64,000 bases of DNA, taken from Burkholderiales bacterium. GTDB lineage: Bacteria > Pseudomonadota > Gammaproteobacteria > Burkholderiales > Burkholderiaceae_C. The stretch covers positions 1 to 64,000 of the forward strand of contig JACRPO010000014.1 of assembly GCA_016223165.1 (NCBI GenBank). The letters run 5' to 3'. The position numbers were made by a program, and so were the translations under genes. Shown piece after piece: positions 23,586-32,446 of the stretch; the first letter of the stretch is position 1, and every line of letters starts with the position of its first letter. The notes under the pieces were generated by a model that worked only from the letters and a program-made list of their open reading frames with translations, was not told the origin of the DNA and did no database searches.

Positions 23586-24002
23586 ATGCGCAGCCACTGG
23601 GAGCATTTCGACCACGGCGCCGATATCGGCGTGCGGGGGTTGGGTGCGACCAAGGCGCGCGCCTTCGAGCAGGCCGCGTTGGCACTGACGGCGGTCGTGA
23701 CCGATCCGCAGCGCGTTGCGCAGCGCGACACGGTGTCCATCGCCTGCAACGGGACCGACGACGAGGCGCTGCTGGTCGCGTGGCTCAACGCCGTCGTCTT
23801 CGAGATGGCCCTGCGACGCATGCTGTTCGGCCGCTTCGAGGTCGAGCTGGGCGACGGACGGTTGCGCGCCCGCGCCATCGGCGAGCCGGTATCGATCGAG
23901 CGCCATGAACCGGCGGTCGAAGTCAAGGGCGCCACCTACACGACGCTGCGCGTGGCGCCGGTGGACGACGGGTGGCTGGCACAGACCGTCGTGGATGTCT
24001 GA
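23586..24002 (+). CDS. Archease
   Basis: A 138-aa archease, a small metal-binding protein that activates the RNA ligase RtcB by speeding its guanylylation and turnover. Typical parts are WEHFDHGADIGVRGLGA at the N-terminus, EALLVAWLNAVVFEM near the middle and the C-terminal VEVKGATYTTLRV. The conserved acidic residues for the metal (Asp in HGADIG and the C-terminal VDDGW region) are present. AGGAG lies 7 bp upstream of the ATG at 23586. It is followed after 2 bp by rtcB, the classic pair. Confidence 0.92.
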   Translation: MRSHWEHFDHGADIGVRGLGATKARAFEQAALALTAVVTDPQRVAQRDTVSIACNGTDDEALLVAWLNAVVFEMALRRMLFGRFEVELGDGRLRARAIGEPVSIERHEPAVEVKGATYTTLRVAPVDDGWLAQTVVDV

Positions 24003-24004
24003 CC

Positions 24005-25435
24005 ATGGAGACGAACCTTCTGACCCGTCGCAGCGAATGCGAGTGGGAGATTCCGGCCACCGGGCGCATGCAGGTCCCGGTGATCCTGCACGCCTCCGAG
24101 GCCCTCGTGCGCGAGATGGACGACAAGGTGCGCGAACAGGCGAGCAACGTCGCCAGCCTGCCCGGCATCGTGCAGGCCTGCCACGTGATGCCCGATGCGC
24201 ACTGGGGGTACGGCTTTCCGATCGGCGGCGTCGCGGCCTTCGACGCGGAGCGCGGCGGCGTGATTTCGGCCGGCGGCGTGGGCTTCGACGTGTCGTGCGG
24301 CGTGCGCTGCCTGCACACCGGCCTGACGCGCGCCGACATCATGCCGGTGCAACGACAGCTGGCCGACGCCCTGTTCACGCACATCCCGGCCGGGGTCGGC
24401 AGCCGCGGCGCGATCCGGTTGAACGAGCAGCGGATGCACGACATGCTCGTCGGCGGCGCGAAGTGGGCGGTGGACAACGGCTGGGGCAAGGCGGTCGACC
24501 TGGAGCGCATCGAAGAGCGCGGGCAGATGCTGCACGCCAAGCCCGGCCACGTGTCCGACCAGGCGAAGAAGCGCCAGCGCGAAGAGATGGGCACGCTGGG
24601 CAGCGGCAACCACTACCTGGAGGTGCAGGAGGTGAGCGCGATCCACGACGCCGCGAGCGCCCGGGCCTACGGACTCCGTCTCGGCGACATCGTCGTGATG
24701 ATCCACTGCGGCTCGCGCGGCCTGGGCCACCAGATCGGCACGGACTATCTGCGTGCGATGGTCGAGTCCGCCCCGTCGTTCGGCCTCACGCTGCCGGACC
24801 GCGAACTGGCCTGCGCGCCGCTGAAGTCCGAGCTCGGCCAGCAGTACCTCGGCGCCATGCGCGCCGCGATCAACTGCGCGCTGGCCAACCGGCAGATCCT
24901 CACGCACCTGGTGCGCGAAGTCTTTGCCCGCCTGTGCCCGACGGCCGAAATGCCGCTGCTGTACGACGTTTCGCACAACACCTGCAAGTGCGAGGAGCAC
25001 CGTGTCGACGGCGAATTGCGTTCGCTGCATGTGCATCGCAAGGGCGCGACCCGCGCTCATGGGCCGGGCCATCCGGACATCCCGGATGCGCTGCGCATCG
25101 CGGGCCAGCCGGTGTTGATCGGCGGATCGATGGGCACCGGCTCCTATGTGCTGGCCGGCACGTCCAGGTCGGAATCGCTGGCGTTCTCGTCGGCATGCCA
25201 TGGCGCCGGCCGCTCGATGAGCCGGCACCAGGCTTTCAAGAACTGGCACGGGCGGCAGGTGGTCGACGAGTTGGCCGCGCGCGGCATCATCGTTCGCTGC
25301 CCGTCGTCGCGCGGCGTCGCCGAGGAAGCGCCCGGCGCCTACAAGGACGTCGTCGCGGTGGTCGACGCGGCCGACCGTGCGGGGCTGGCCCGCAAGGTGG
25401 CGGGCCTGGAACCGCTGGTCTGCGTGAAGGGATGA
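24005..25435 (+). CDS. rtcB: RNA-splicing ligase RtcB
   Basis: A 476-aa GTP-dependent RNA ligase joining 2',3'-cyclic phosphate and 5'-OH RNA ends. Metal-binding and catalytic motifs are all there: HVMPDAHWGYGFPIGG, GGVGFDVSCGVR with its Mn-binding Cys, GSGNHYLEV, HCGSRGLGHQ, YDVSHNTCK, and the guanylylated His in SSACHGAGR. Length matches the long RtcB type (about 480), not the 408-aa E. coli form. It is coupled to archease upstream. In bacteria the pair is linked to repair of RNA cut by toxins and stress. No rtcR or rtcA is adjacent. Confidence 0.94.
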   Translation: METNLLTRRSECEWEIPATGRMQVPVILHASEALVREMDDKVREQASNVASLPGIVQACHVMPDAHWGYGFPIGGVAAFDAERGGVISAGGVGFDVSCGVRCLHTGLTRADIMPVQRQLADALFTHIPAGVGSRGAIRLNEQRMHDMLVGGAKWAVDNGWGKAVDLERIEERGQMLHAKPGHVSDQAKKRQREEMGTLGSGNHYLEVQEVSAIHDAASARAYGLRLGDIVVMIHCGSRGLGHQIGTDYLRAMVESAPSFGLTLPDRELACAPLKSELGQQYLGAMRAAINCALANRQILTHLVREVFARLCPTAEMPLLYDVSHNTCKCEEHRVDGELRSLHVHRKGATRAHGPGHPDIPDALRIAGQPVLIGGSMGTGSYVLAGTSRSESLAFSSACHGAGRSMSRHQAFKNWHGRQVVDELAARGIIVRCPSSRGVAEEAPGAYKDVVAVVDAADRAGLARKVAGLEPLVCVKG

Positions 25436-25653
25436 CACAAGGACTCCATCAGGCTTCTGCTCGCCCGGTTGCGGTCCGCTGCCGTCGCCGCGCGCACGCG
25501 GTGCAGCGCATCGAAGCGCAGGCGCGCTGAAGGCGTCCGCAGGAGGTCGTGAGCCGTGCGTGCCAACCCGCATGGCGCGCTTCATGGCCTTGACATACAA
25601 GTGAGGCTCACTGGACCCGGCGAGCGCCAGGTCGGCGCCGTTGAACCTTCCGC

Positions 25654-26460
25654 ATGCTGCCTCGCTTCGTCACCGGGTTCTATCTCGCCTACCTGACCGC
25701 GCCGATCGCGCTGCTCTTCGTCGGCTCCTTCGGCGACCTCTGGCTCAACACGCTCTGGCCCACGGGCTTCACCGGCCGCTGGTACCTGGAGGTCGCCGAC
25801 GACCCGAGCTTCCGGCGCGCCTTCGTCGCCAGCCTCACGGTGGGCGGCCTCACCTGCGCGGCCTGCCTCGCCATCGGCCTGCCGCTGGCCTATGCGGTCT
25901 TCCGCACGCGCAACGCGCGCGTGCGCGCGCTGGCCAGTGCGCTGTACCAGTTGCCGGTGGCACTGCCCCCGCTGGTGCTGGCCTTCGGCTTCATCCTCGT
26001 CTTCTCGTCGGACACGCTGCCGTGGCTGGGCAGCCTGTGGCTGCTGGTGGCCGGGCACATCGTGCTCGGGCTGCCGTATTTCCTGCAGGCCGTGGTCGCC
26101 GACATGCAGCGGCTCAACCTGCACGTGCTCGAAGAAGCGGCGGAGTCGCTGGGCAGCAGCGGCGTGCAGCGCTTCATGCACATCGTGCTGCCCTCGCTTC
26201 GGCATTCCATCCTCTCCGGGCTGATCGTGGTGGCGGCGCTGTCGATCGGCGAGTTCCAGTTCTCCAACCTCGTGGCCGGGTTCCTCAACCGCACCTATCC
26301 GGTCGTGCTGCTGCAGGCCTTCTACGGTGCCACGGGCTTTGCCTGCGCGGCCACCGTCATCCTGCTCGTGCTGGCATTGGCCGCCTCGGTGGCCGGCGCA
26401 CTGTCGACGCAGCGTGCCACGCGTCTGTCTACCGGCGCGGCGCGCGCGGTGAGGGCGTGA
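25654..26460 (+). CDS. ABC transporter permease (phosphonate/polyamine type, PhnV-like)
   Basis: A 268-aa single-domain permease with six TM helices and the EAA loop EEAAESLGSSGVQRFMHIVLP. It starts a second four-gene importer (permease, ATPase, binding protein, permease). The order resembles 2-aminoethylphosphonate transporters (PhnSTUV-like), but the substrate cannot be fixed from sequence. The stop overlaps the ATPase start (TGATG). The 218 bp separating it from rtcB contain no gene. Confidence 0.85.
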   Translation: MLPRFVTGFYLAYLTAPIALLFVGSFGDLWLNTLWPTGFTGRWYLEVADDPSFRRAFVASLTVGGLTCAACLAIGLPLAYAVFRTRNARVRALASALYQLPVALPPLVLAFGFILVFSSDTLPWLGSLWLLVAGHIVLGLPYFLQAVVADMQRLNLHVLEEAAESLGSSGVQRFMHIVLPSLRHSILSGLIVVAALSIGEFQFSNLVAGFLNRTYPVVLLQAFYGATGFACAATVILLVLALAASVAGALSTQRATRLSTGAARAVRA

Positions 26461-27575
26461 TGGGTGCGGCCGTGGCTGCCGGCGCGGGCGGTGCGAGCGG
26501 TGCAATCAGCGCAGGCAGTGCGAGCGATTCACGCGGCGCCAGCGACATCGCCGTCGAGCTCGACCGCGTCACCTTCCGCTACCCCGGCGGCAAGGCCGGC
26601 ATCTTCGACCTCTCGATGCAGATGCGGCAGGGCGAGCTCGTCGTCTGCATCGGCCCCTCGGGCTGCGGCAAGACGACGCTGCTCAAGCTGATCGCCGGCT
26701 TCTTCCGGCCGGAGGCGGGCCGCGTGCTGCTCGCCGGCCAGGACGTCACGGCGGCCACCGTCGCCTCGCGCGGCTGCGGCATCGTCTTCCAGTCGTACGC
26801 GCTCTTCCCGCACATGCGCGTGTGGGAGAACATCGCCTATCCCTTGCGCGTGCGCGGCATGCCCGTCGAGCAGCGCCGGCGCAAGGCCGACGAGATGCTC
26901 GAGATGGTGGGCCTCGCCGGCACCGCCGACAGGCTGCCGGCGCAACTCAGCGGTGGCCAGCAGCAGCGCGTGGCGCTGGCGCGTGCGCTTGCCTTCGAGC
27001 CGCGTGCGCTGCTGCTCGACGAGCCGCTGTCGGCGCTCGACGCGGCCACGCGCGTGGCCATGCGCGACGAGGTGCGGCGCATCCAGAAGCTGCACAACAT
27101 CGCCGCGCTGCTGATCACGCACGACCAGGACGAGGCGCTGTCGCTGGCCGACCGCGTCGCCGTGCTGAGGGATGGCCGGCTGGTGCAGTACGACACGCCC
27201 GCCGCCATCTACGACCACCCGGTGGACGACTTCGTCGCCGGCTTCGTCGGCCGCGCCAACGTGCTCGCCGGCACCGCGGCGGGCCCCGATCGCGCGGCCT
27301 TTGCGATCGGCACGCTGCAAACGCCCGCGCACGGCCGCGCCGATGGCGCGGCGCTCAAGGTGCTGATCCGCCCCGAACGGCTCGAACCAGTGGCCGAGGA
27401 GGTGAGCGGAGTCAATGTCTTCGAGGCCCGCGTGCTGAAGGATCGCTTCTTCGGCGCCACGCGCCAACTCGACCTCGCCGTGGGCGAGTTGGTGCTGAAG
27501 CTCGAGACCACTTCGCGTGCCACCGTGAAGCGCGTGCGCGTCCCGGTGGAAGCGATCCAGTTCCTGCACGCCTGA
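26460..27575 (+). CDS. ABC transporter ATP-binding protein (PhnT/PotA type)
   Basis: A 371-aa ATPase with a low-complexity Ala/Gly/Ser N-terminal tail of about 25 residues before the ABC domain. Motifs are GPSGCGKTT, VFQSYALFPHM, LSGGQQQRVALARAL, ALLLDEPLSALD and LITHDQDEAL, then a TOBE domain (VGRANVLAG; LIRPERLEPV). Its start codon overlaps the stop of the preceding permease gene by one base, implying coupled translation. It works with the adjacent permeases and binding protein. Confidence 0.9.
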   Translation: MGAAVAAGAGGASGAISAGSASDSRGASDIAVELDRVTFRYPGGKAGIFDLSMQMRQGELVVCIGPSGCGKTTLLKLIAGFFRPEAGRVLLAGQDVTAATVASRGCGIVFQSYALFPHMRVWENIAYPLRVRGMPVEQRRRKADEMLEMVGLAGTADRLPAQLSGGQQQRVALARALAFEPRALLLDEPLSALDAATRVAMRDEVRRIQKLHNIAALLITHDQDEALSLADRVAVLRDGRLVQYDTPAAIYDHPVDDFVAGFVGRANVLAGTAAGPDRAAFAIGTLQTPAHGRADGAALKVLIRPERLEPVAEEVSGVNVFEARVLKDRFFGATRQLDLAVGELVLKLETTSRATVKRVRVPVEAIQFLHA

Positions 27576-27630
27576 CCTCCACGGCCGATTCACCCACCAC
27601 CACCATCACCACCACGATGAGGAGCCCGAG

Positions 27631-28725
27631 ATGAAGACGACACGCAGAACCCTCCTGCTCGCCGGCGCTGCCACCGGTGCCCTTGGTGCGCTGCCGGTCC
27701 GGGTGGCGGCACAGAACGTGACCAACTCGCCCGAGCTCTACGCCGGCGAGAAAGCGCTGTACGAGCTGGCGCGCAAGGAAGGCATGGTGGTCAGCTTCGA
27801 CACCGGCCCCACCTGGGCCAACTGGGCGGCGCAGTTCCGCGCCTTCAAGACCCGCTACCCCGAGGTGGAGATCGTCTACAACGACCTCGGTTCCGCGGCC
27901 ACCGTGGTGGCGCTGGACAAGGCGCGCAACCGCCCGCAGGCCGACACCGCCTACTACTTCGCCGCCTCGGCCGTGGACGCGGCCGACAAGGGCCTCGTGG
28001 CGCCGTTCAAGCCGGTCAACTTCGACAAGCTGCCCGACGTCTTCAAGCACGCCGACGGTCGCTGGTTCACGATCCACTCGCTGACCATCGCCTTCGTGGT
28101 CAATACGAAGCTGGTGAAGAACGTGCCGCAGAGCTGGGCCGACCTGCTCAAGCCCGAATACAAGAACACCGTCGTCTACCTCGACCCGCGCTCCACCGGC
28201 GTCGGCCAGGTGATGACCTTCGCCGCCAACTACGCCACCGGCGGCGACATGAAGAACGTGAAGCCCGGGCTCGACTATCTCGGCCAGCTGCACAAGGCCG
28301 GCAGCGTGCTGCGCGTGCTCGGCACCACGCCCTACGCGCAGTTCGTGAAGGGCGAGATCCCGATCTGGATCTCCTACGAGAACGACGGGCTGAAGGCCAA
28401 GTACACCGACGGCCTGGGCGATGCGGTGGCGGTGGTCATCCCCAAGGAAGCCTCGGCCGCCGCGCCCTACGGCATCAGCCTGGTCGAGAAGGGGCCGAAC
28501 CCGAACGCCGGCAAGCTGTGGCTCAACTTCATCATGAGCGACTTCGGCCAGGGCATCTTCGCCGAGGGCTTCGTGCGGCCCAGCGTGCCCGGCACCAAGC
28601 TGCCGGCGAGCGTGGCCGACAAGCTGCCCGCCTCGCCGCAGGTGCGGCCGCTGGACGTGCGCGCCGCCGCCGCGAAGAAGGCCGAGATCGACCAGGGCTA
28701 CGTGGCCGCCACCGGCGCGCGCTGA
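27631..28725 (+). CDS. ABC transporter substrate-binding protein
   Basis: A 364-aa periplasmic protein with a twin-Arg-like N-terminus (TRRTLLLAGAATGALGA) that may send it through Tat or Sec. The mature part has the family-6 binding-protein pattern seen for 2-aminoethylphosphonate and iron(III) binders: VVSFDTGPTWANWAAQFRAF, YNDLGSAATVVALDKA, and SWADLLKPEYKNTVVYLDPRST. It is encoded between its ATPase and second permease. GAGG lies about 12 bp upstream. The 20 bp of ACC/CAC repeats upstream (about 27594-27614) are a simple tract, not a coding tag. Confidence 0.85.
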   Translation: MKTTRRTLLLAGAATGALGALPVRVAAQNVTNSPELYAGEKALYELARKEGMVVSFDTGPTWANWAAQFRAFKTRYPEVEIVYNDLGSAATVVALDKARNRPQADTAYYFAASAVDAADKGLVAPFKPVNFDKLPDVFKHADGRWFTIHSLTIAFVVNTKLVKNVPQSWADLLKPEYKNTVVYLDPRSTGVGQVMTFAANYATGGDMKNVKPGLDYLGQLHKAGSVLRVLGTTPYAQFVKGEIPIWISYENDGLKAKYTDGLGDAVAVVIPKEASAAAPYGISLVEKGPNPNAGKLWLNFIMSDFGQGIFAEGFVRPSVPGTKLPASVADKLPASPQVRPLDVRAAAAKKAEIDQGYVAATGAR

Positions 28726-28737
28726 GCACCGGCCGCG

Positions 28738-29556
28738 ATGCGCCGCACCACCCTGCTGCTGCTGGCCGCGCCGGCCATGGTGCTGCTGGCGTTCTTCTTC
28801 GGCCTGCCGCTGGCCGCGGTGGTGGTGGATGCGCTGCAGGGCGGCCTCGGCGCCTTCGCGCGCGTGCTCGCGATGCCGGGCTTCTGGCCCTCGCTCGTGG
28901 GCAGCAGCGTGCTCACCGTGGTGGCCTCGGCGCTCTCGCTGGGGGTGGGCGTGGCGGTGGCGCTGCACCTGTCGCGCCTGCCGGAGCAGCGGCGCACGCT
29001 GCTCGCCTTCGTCATCGCGCTGCCGCTCACCTTCTCGGGGCTCATCGTCGCCTACGGCTTCATCCTCACCTACGGCCGCGCCGGGCTGGTGACGCAGCTG
29101 CTGGCGCTGGCGGGCGGCGACGCCGCGATCATCGGCAAGGCGCTGTTCACGCCGGTGGGGCTCGCCTTCGCGTCGTCGTACTACCTGATCCCGCGTGTCG
29201 TGATGGGCCTGTTGCCGGTGTTCGTCAATTTCGACCGCGCGCAGCTCGAGGTCGCGCAGTCGCTCGGCGCCACGCCGGCGCAGGCCTTCCGCCAGGTGAT
29301 GCTGCCGCAGCTCGCCGCACCCATCGCCGGCAGCCTGTGCCTGATCGCGGCGGTGGTGTTCGGCGCCTACGGCACGGCGCTGGCGCTGGTGGGCACGCGG
29401 CTGCCGATCCTGCCGCTGCAGCTGTACAGCCTGATCTCCGAGACCGGCTCCGACTTCCCCGCCGCCGCCGCGCTGGCGCTGTTGATCACCGCCGCCTGCT
29501 CGGCCATCATGACCGCGGGCGCGTGGTTCGGCAGCCGGCACGAGAAGCATCTGTGA
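28738..29556 (+). CDS. ABC transporter permease (PhnU-like)
   Basis: A 272-aa six-TM permease with the EAA loop at EVAQSLGATPAQAFRQVMLPQL. It is the second membrane subunit of the importer that starts at 25654 and forms a heterodimer with it by family logic. It begins 12 bp after the binding-protein stop and closes the operon; the next gene is 72 bp away and of a different kind. Confidence 0.86.
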   Translation: MRRTTLLLLAAPAMVLLAFFFGLPLAAVVVDALQGGLGAFARVLAMPGFWPSLVGSSVLTVVASALSLGVGVAVALHLSRLPEQRRTLLAFVIALPLTFSGLIVAYGFILTYGRAGLVTQLLALAGGDAAIIGKALFTPVGLAFASSYYLIPRVVMGLLPVFVNFDRAQLEVAQSLGATPAQAFRQVMLPQLAAPIAGSLCLIAAVVFGAYGTALALVGTRLPILPLQLYSLISETGSDFPAAAALALLITAACSAIMTAGAWFGSRHEKHL

Positions 29557-29628
29557 TCGCGCGCCACCGTCATGCATCGAAGTGCCCGATCGCGCCGAGA
29601 GCCTCGTGAACGGCTCACACTTCCCGCC

Positions 29629-30165
29629 ATGCCGACCAGGACCTTGCCGGAACTGATCGCCGAAGTCGCCAAGCGCCAGCGCGGGGGCCACCCGCTGCGC
29701 ATGCCCGTCGGCGTGATCGGCCCGCGCCAGGCCACGCCGGCCCAGGTGGACGCCGCGCGCGCCGTCGGCCGTGGCATCGCCGAGATGGGGCTCGTGCTCC
29801 TCTGCGGTGGCCGCGGCGGCGTCATGGAAGGCGCCTGCCAGGGCGCGGCCGAGGCCGGCGGCATCGCCATCGGCGTGCTGCCCGATGCCGAGGCCGGCCC
29901 TGCCAACCCCTACGCCACGGTGGTGCTGGCCACCGGCATCGGCGAGGCGCGCAACGCCGTCATCGCGCGCGCTGCGCTGTGCCTCGTGGCCATCGGCGAC
30001 AACTTCGGCACCTTGAGCGAAGTGGCACTCGGCCGCCAGTTCGGCAAGCTCGTCATCGGCCTCGAAGGCGCGGCGCAGGTCGAGGGCGTGGTGCAGCTGG
30101 ACTCGTGTGCGGCGGCGCTGGAGCAGGTGGCGCGCTGCGCGCTCGGCGCGCCGACGGGACACTGA
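29629..30165 (+). CDS. TIGR00725/LOG-like Rossmann-fold protein
   Basis: A 178-aa protein of the SLOG/lysine-decarboxylase-like superfamily, TIGR00725 type. The Rossmann-type motifs are MPVGVIGPRQATP, LLCGGRGGVMEGACQGAAEAGG and AIGDNFGTLSEVALG. Related proteins bind nucleotides or molybdenum cofactor; true LOG enzymes cleave cytokinin riboside phosphates and carry PGGxGTxxE, which here reads GDNFGTLSE. Catalysis is therefore uncertain. It stands alone between two ABC importer operons on the same strand. Confidence 0.82.
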   Translation: MPTRTLPELIAEVAKRQRGGHPLRMPVGVIGPRQATPAQVDAARAVGRGIAEMGLVLLCGGRGGVMEGACQGAAEAGGIAIGVLPDAEAGPANPYATVVLATGIGEARNAVIARAALCLVAIGDNFGTLSEVALGRQFGKLVIGLEGAAQVEGVVQLDSCAAALEQVARCALGAPTGH

Positions 30166-30283
30166 CCCGGCCCGGAACAGCCCCGCCCGCACACCCGTCC
30201 ATCGGGACTCGCGCCGATCGCCGTGCCCTCGCAAAGCAGGTACAACCCGCGCCTGCCACAGCCAATTCGCAGAGGAGACCCAC

Positions 30284-31543
30284 ATGACCCGCCATCCCAC
30301 GCTCCGCACGACCCTGCTTGCCGCTGCCGCCCCCTTGCTGTTCTCCACCGCGGCCCTCGCCGGCGAGGTGGAGGTGCTGCACTGGTGGACCTCCGGCGGC
30401 GAAGCCAAGGCGGCCGCGGCGCTGAAGAGCACGATGCAGGCCAAGGGCCACAGCTGGAAGGACTTCGCGGTGGCCGGCGGCGGCGGCGACGCGGCGATGA
30501 CGGTGCTGAAGAGCCGTGTCGTCAGCGGCAACGCACCCGCCGCGGCGCAGATCAAAGGGCCCTCGCTGCAGGAATGGGCCGCCGAGGGCGTGCTCGCCAA
30601 TATCGACGGCGTCGCCAAGGCGGGCGGCTGGGACACGCTGCTGCCCAAGGTGGTGAGCGACGTCATGAAGTACAAGGGCAACTACATCGCCGTGCCGGTG
30701 AACGTGCACCGCGTCAACTGGCTCTGGGCCAACCCCGAGGCGCTGAAGAAGGCCGGTGCCAAGGTGCCGACGAACTGGGACGAGTTCTTCGTCGCCGCCG
30801 AGGCGCTGAAGAAGGCCGGCCTCGTGCCGGTGGCGCACGGCGGCCAGAACTGGCAGGACTTCACCACCTTCGAGAGCGTGGCGCTCGGCGTCGGCGGCGC
30901 CGAGTTCTATACCAAGGCGCTCGTGATGCGCGACCCGGCCACGCTCGGCAGCGCGACGATGGAGAAGGTGCTCGCCACCTTCAAGCGCGTCAAGGATTAC
31001 ACCGACAAGAACGCCTCGGGCCGCGACTGGAACCTCGCCACGGCGATGGTCATCCGCGGCGAGGCCGGCATGCAGCTGATGGGCGACTGGGCCAAGGGCG
31101 AGTTCCTCGCCGCCGGCAAGGTGCCGGGCAAGGACTTCGTCTGCGCCGCCGCGCCCGGCACGGCCAAGGCCTTCACCTTCAACATCGACTCGTTCGCGAT
31201 GTTCAAGGTCAAGGGCGACGACAAGGTGAAGGCGCAGAACGACCTCGCCGCCGCCATCATGTCGCCCGAGTTCCAGGAGCTCTTCAACCTCAACAAGGGC
31301 TCGATCCCGGCCCGCCTGTCGATGAAGATGGACAAGTTCGACGACTGCGCCAAGCTCTCGTCGAAGGACTTCGTCGACACCGCCAAGGGCGGCGGCCTCG
31401 TGCCCAGCATCGCGCACGGCATGGCCGTGCCCTCGGCTGTCGAAGGCGCGATGAAGGACGTGGTGAGCCAGTTCTGGAACGACCCGAAGATGAGCGCCAA
31501 GGACGCGATGACGCGCCTCGTGAGCGCGGCGAAGGTGAAATAG
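30284..31543 (+). CDS. gtsA: Glucose/mannose-type ABC substrate-binding protein
   Basis: A 419-aa periplasmic sugar-binding protein (COG1653) with a Sec signal peptide of about 24 residues ending in ALAGE. The GtsA-type start EVEVLHWWTSGGEAKAAAALK, VAGGGGDAAMTVLKSRV, and QIKGPSLQEWAAEG match glucose/mannose binders of Pseudomonas and Burkholderiales. AGAGGAGA precedes the ATG. It leads a four-gene operon with two permeases and a MalK-type ATPase. Confidence 0.9.
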   Translation: MTRHPTLRTTLLAAAAPLLFSTAALAGEVEVLHWWTSGGEAKAAAALKSTMQAKGHSWKDFAVAGGGGDAAMTVLKSRVVSGNAPAAAQIKGPSLQEWAAEGVLANIDGVAKAGGWDTLLPKVVSDVMKYKGNYIAVPVNVHRVNWLWANPEALKKAGAKVPTNWDEFFVAAEALKKAGLVPVAHGGQNWQDFTTFESVALGVGGAEFYTKALVMRDPATLGSATMEKVLATFKRVKDYTDKNASGRDWNLATAMVIRGEAGMQLMGDWAKGEFLAAGKVPGKDFVCAAAPGTAKAFTFNIDSFAMFKVKGDDKVKAQNDLAAAIMSPEFQELFNLNKGSIPARLSMKMDKFDDCAKLSSKDFVDTAKGGGLVPSIAHGMAVPSAVEGAMKDVVSQFWNDPKMSAKDAMTRLVSAAKVK

Positions 31544-31576
31544 GCCCACGAGCCTTCTCGCGCCGCACTGCCCGCG

Positions 31577-32446
31577 ATGACCCCGCCGCGCACCGCCTGG
31601 CTGCCGCGGCTGGTCGTCGCGCCGAGCTTCGCGCTCTCGCTGTTCTTCATCTACGGGCTCATCCTGTGGAACGGCTATCTCTCGGTCTCGGCCTCGCGCC
31701 TGCTGCCGAACTACGAGTTCGCGGGCTTCGCGCAGTACGCCAACCTGTGGGCCTACGAGCGCTTCCATGTCGCGCTCACGAACATGGCCATCTTCGGCAG
31801 CCTCTTCATCGGCGGCTCGATGGCGCTCGGCCTGCTGCTGGCTGTGCTGCTGGACCAGAAGATCCGCGCCGAGGGCGTGCTGCGCACGATCTACCTCTAC
31901 CCGATGGCCATCAGCTTCATCGTCACCGGCACGGCGTGGAAGTGGATCCTCAACCCCGGCCTCGGCCTCGAGCGGCTGGTGCGGGACTGGGGCTGGAGCA
32001 CGTTCAGCTTCGACTGGCTGGTGAACCCCGACCGCGCCATCTACACCGTCGTCATCGCCGGCGTCTGGCAGAGCGCGGGCTTCGTGATGGCGCTCTTCCT
32101 GGCCGCGCTGCGCGGCATCGATGACTCGATCATCAAGGCCGCCCAGGTCGACGGCGCGAGCCTGCCGCGCATCTACTGGCGCATCATCGTCCCGAGCCTG
32201 CGCCCGGCCTTCTTCTCGACGCTGATGGTCGTGAGCCACCTCGCCATCAAGAGCTTCGACCTCGTGATGGCGCTCACCGCCGGCGGCCCCGGCTTCGCCA
32301 CCGACCTGCCGGCGACCTTCATGTACGCGATGGCCTTCTCGCGCGGCCAGATCGGCCTTGGCGCGGCCAGCGCCACGGTGATGCTGATGATGGTGGCGGC
32401 GATCGTCGTGCCTTACCTCTACTCCGAGCTGCGGGTGAAGCGATGA
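31577..32446 (+). CDS. gtsB: Sugar ABC transporter permease GtsB
   Basis: A 289-aa six-TM permease of the MalF/UgpA class. The EAA loop reads DDSIIKAAQVDGASLPRIYWRIIVPSL (split over residues 180-207), and the C-terminal LMAL-TAGGPG segment is typical. It pairs with GtsC, whose start overlaps its stop by 4 bp (ATGA). It imports glucose or a related hexose with GtsA and GtsD. Confidence 0.9.
   Translation: MTPPRTAWLPRLVVAPSFALSLFFIYGLILWNGYLSVSASRLLPNYEFAGFAQYANLWAYERFHVALTNMAIFGSLFIGGSMALGLLLAVLLDQKIRAEGVLRTIYLYPMAISFIVTGTAWKWILNPGLGLERLVRDWGWSTFSFDWLVNPDRAIYTVVIAGVWQSAGFVMALFLAALRGIDDSIIKAAQVDGASLPRIYWRIIVPSLRPAFFSTLMVVSHLAIKSFDLVMALTAGGPGFATDLPATFMYAMAFSRGQIGLGAASATVMLMMVAAIVVPYLYSELRVKR

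Noticed and set aside
27594..27614. CAC/ACC repeat resembling a His-tag coding tract
   Set aside because: It lies before the start codon, outside any frame of the binding protein; it is a simple repeat of natural GC-rich DNA.
27412..30681. Minus-strand open frame of over 1000 codons
   Set aside because: Antisense of two ABC operons with clear ATPase and permease motifs on the plus strand; no domains and His/Arg/Gly-biased composition.
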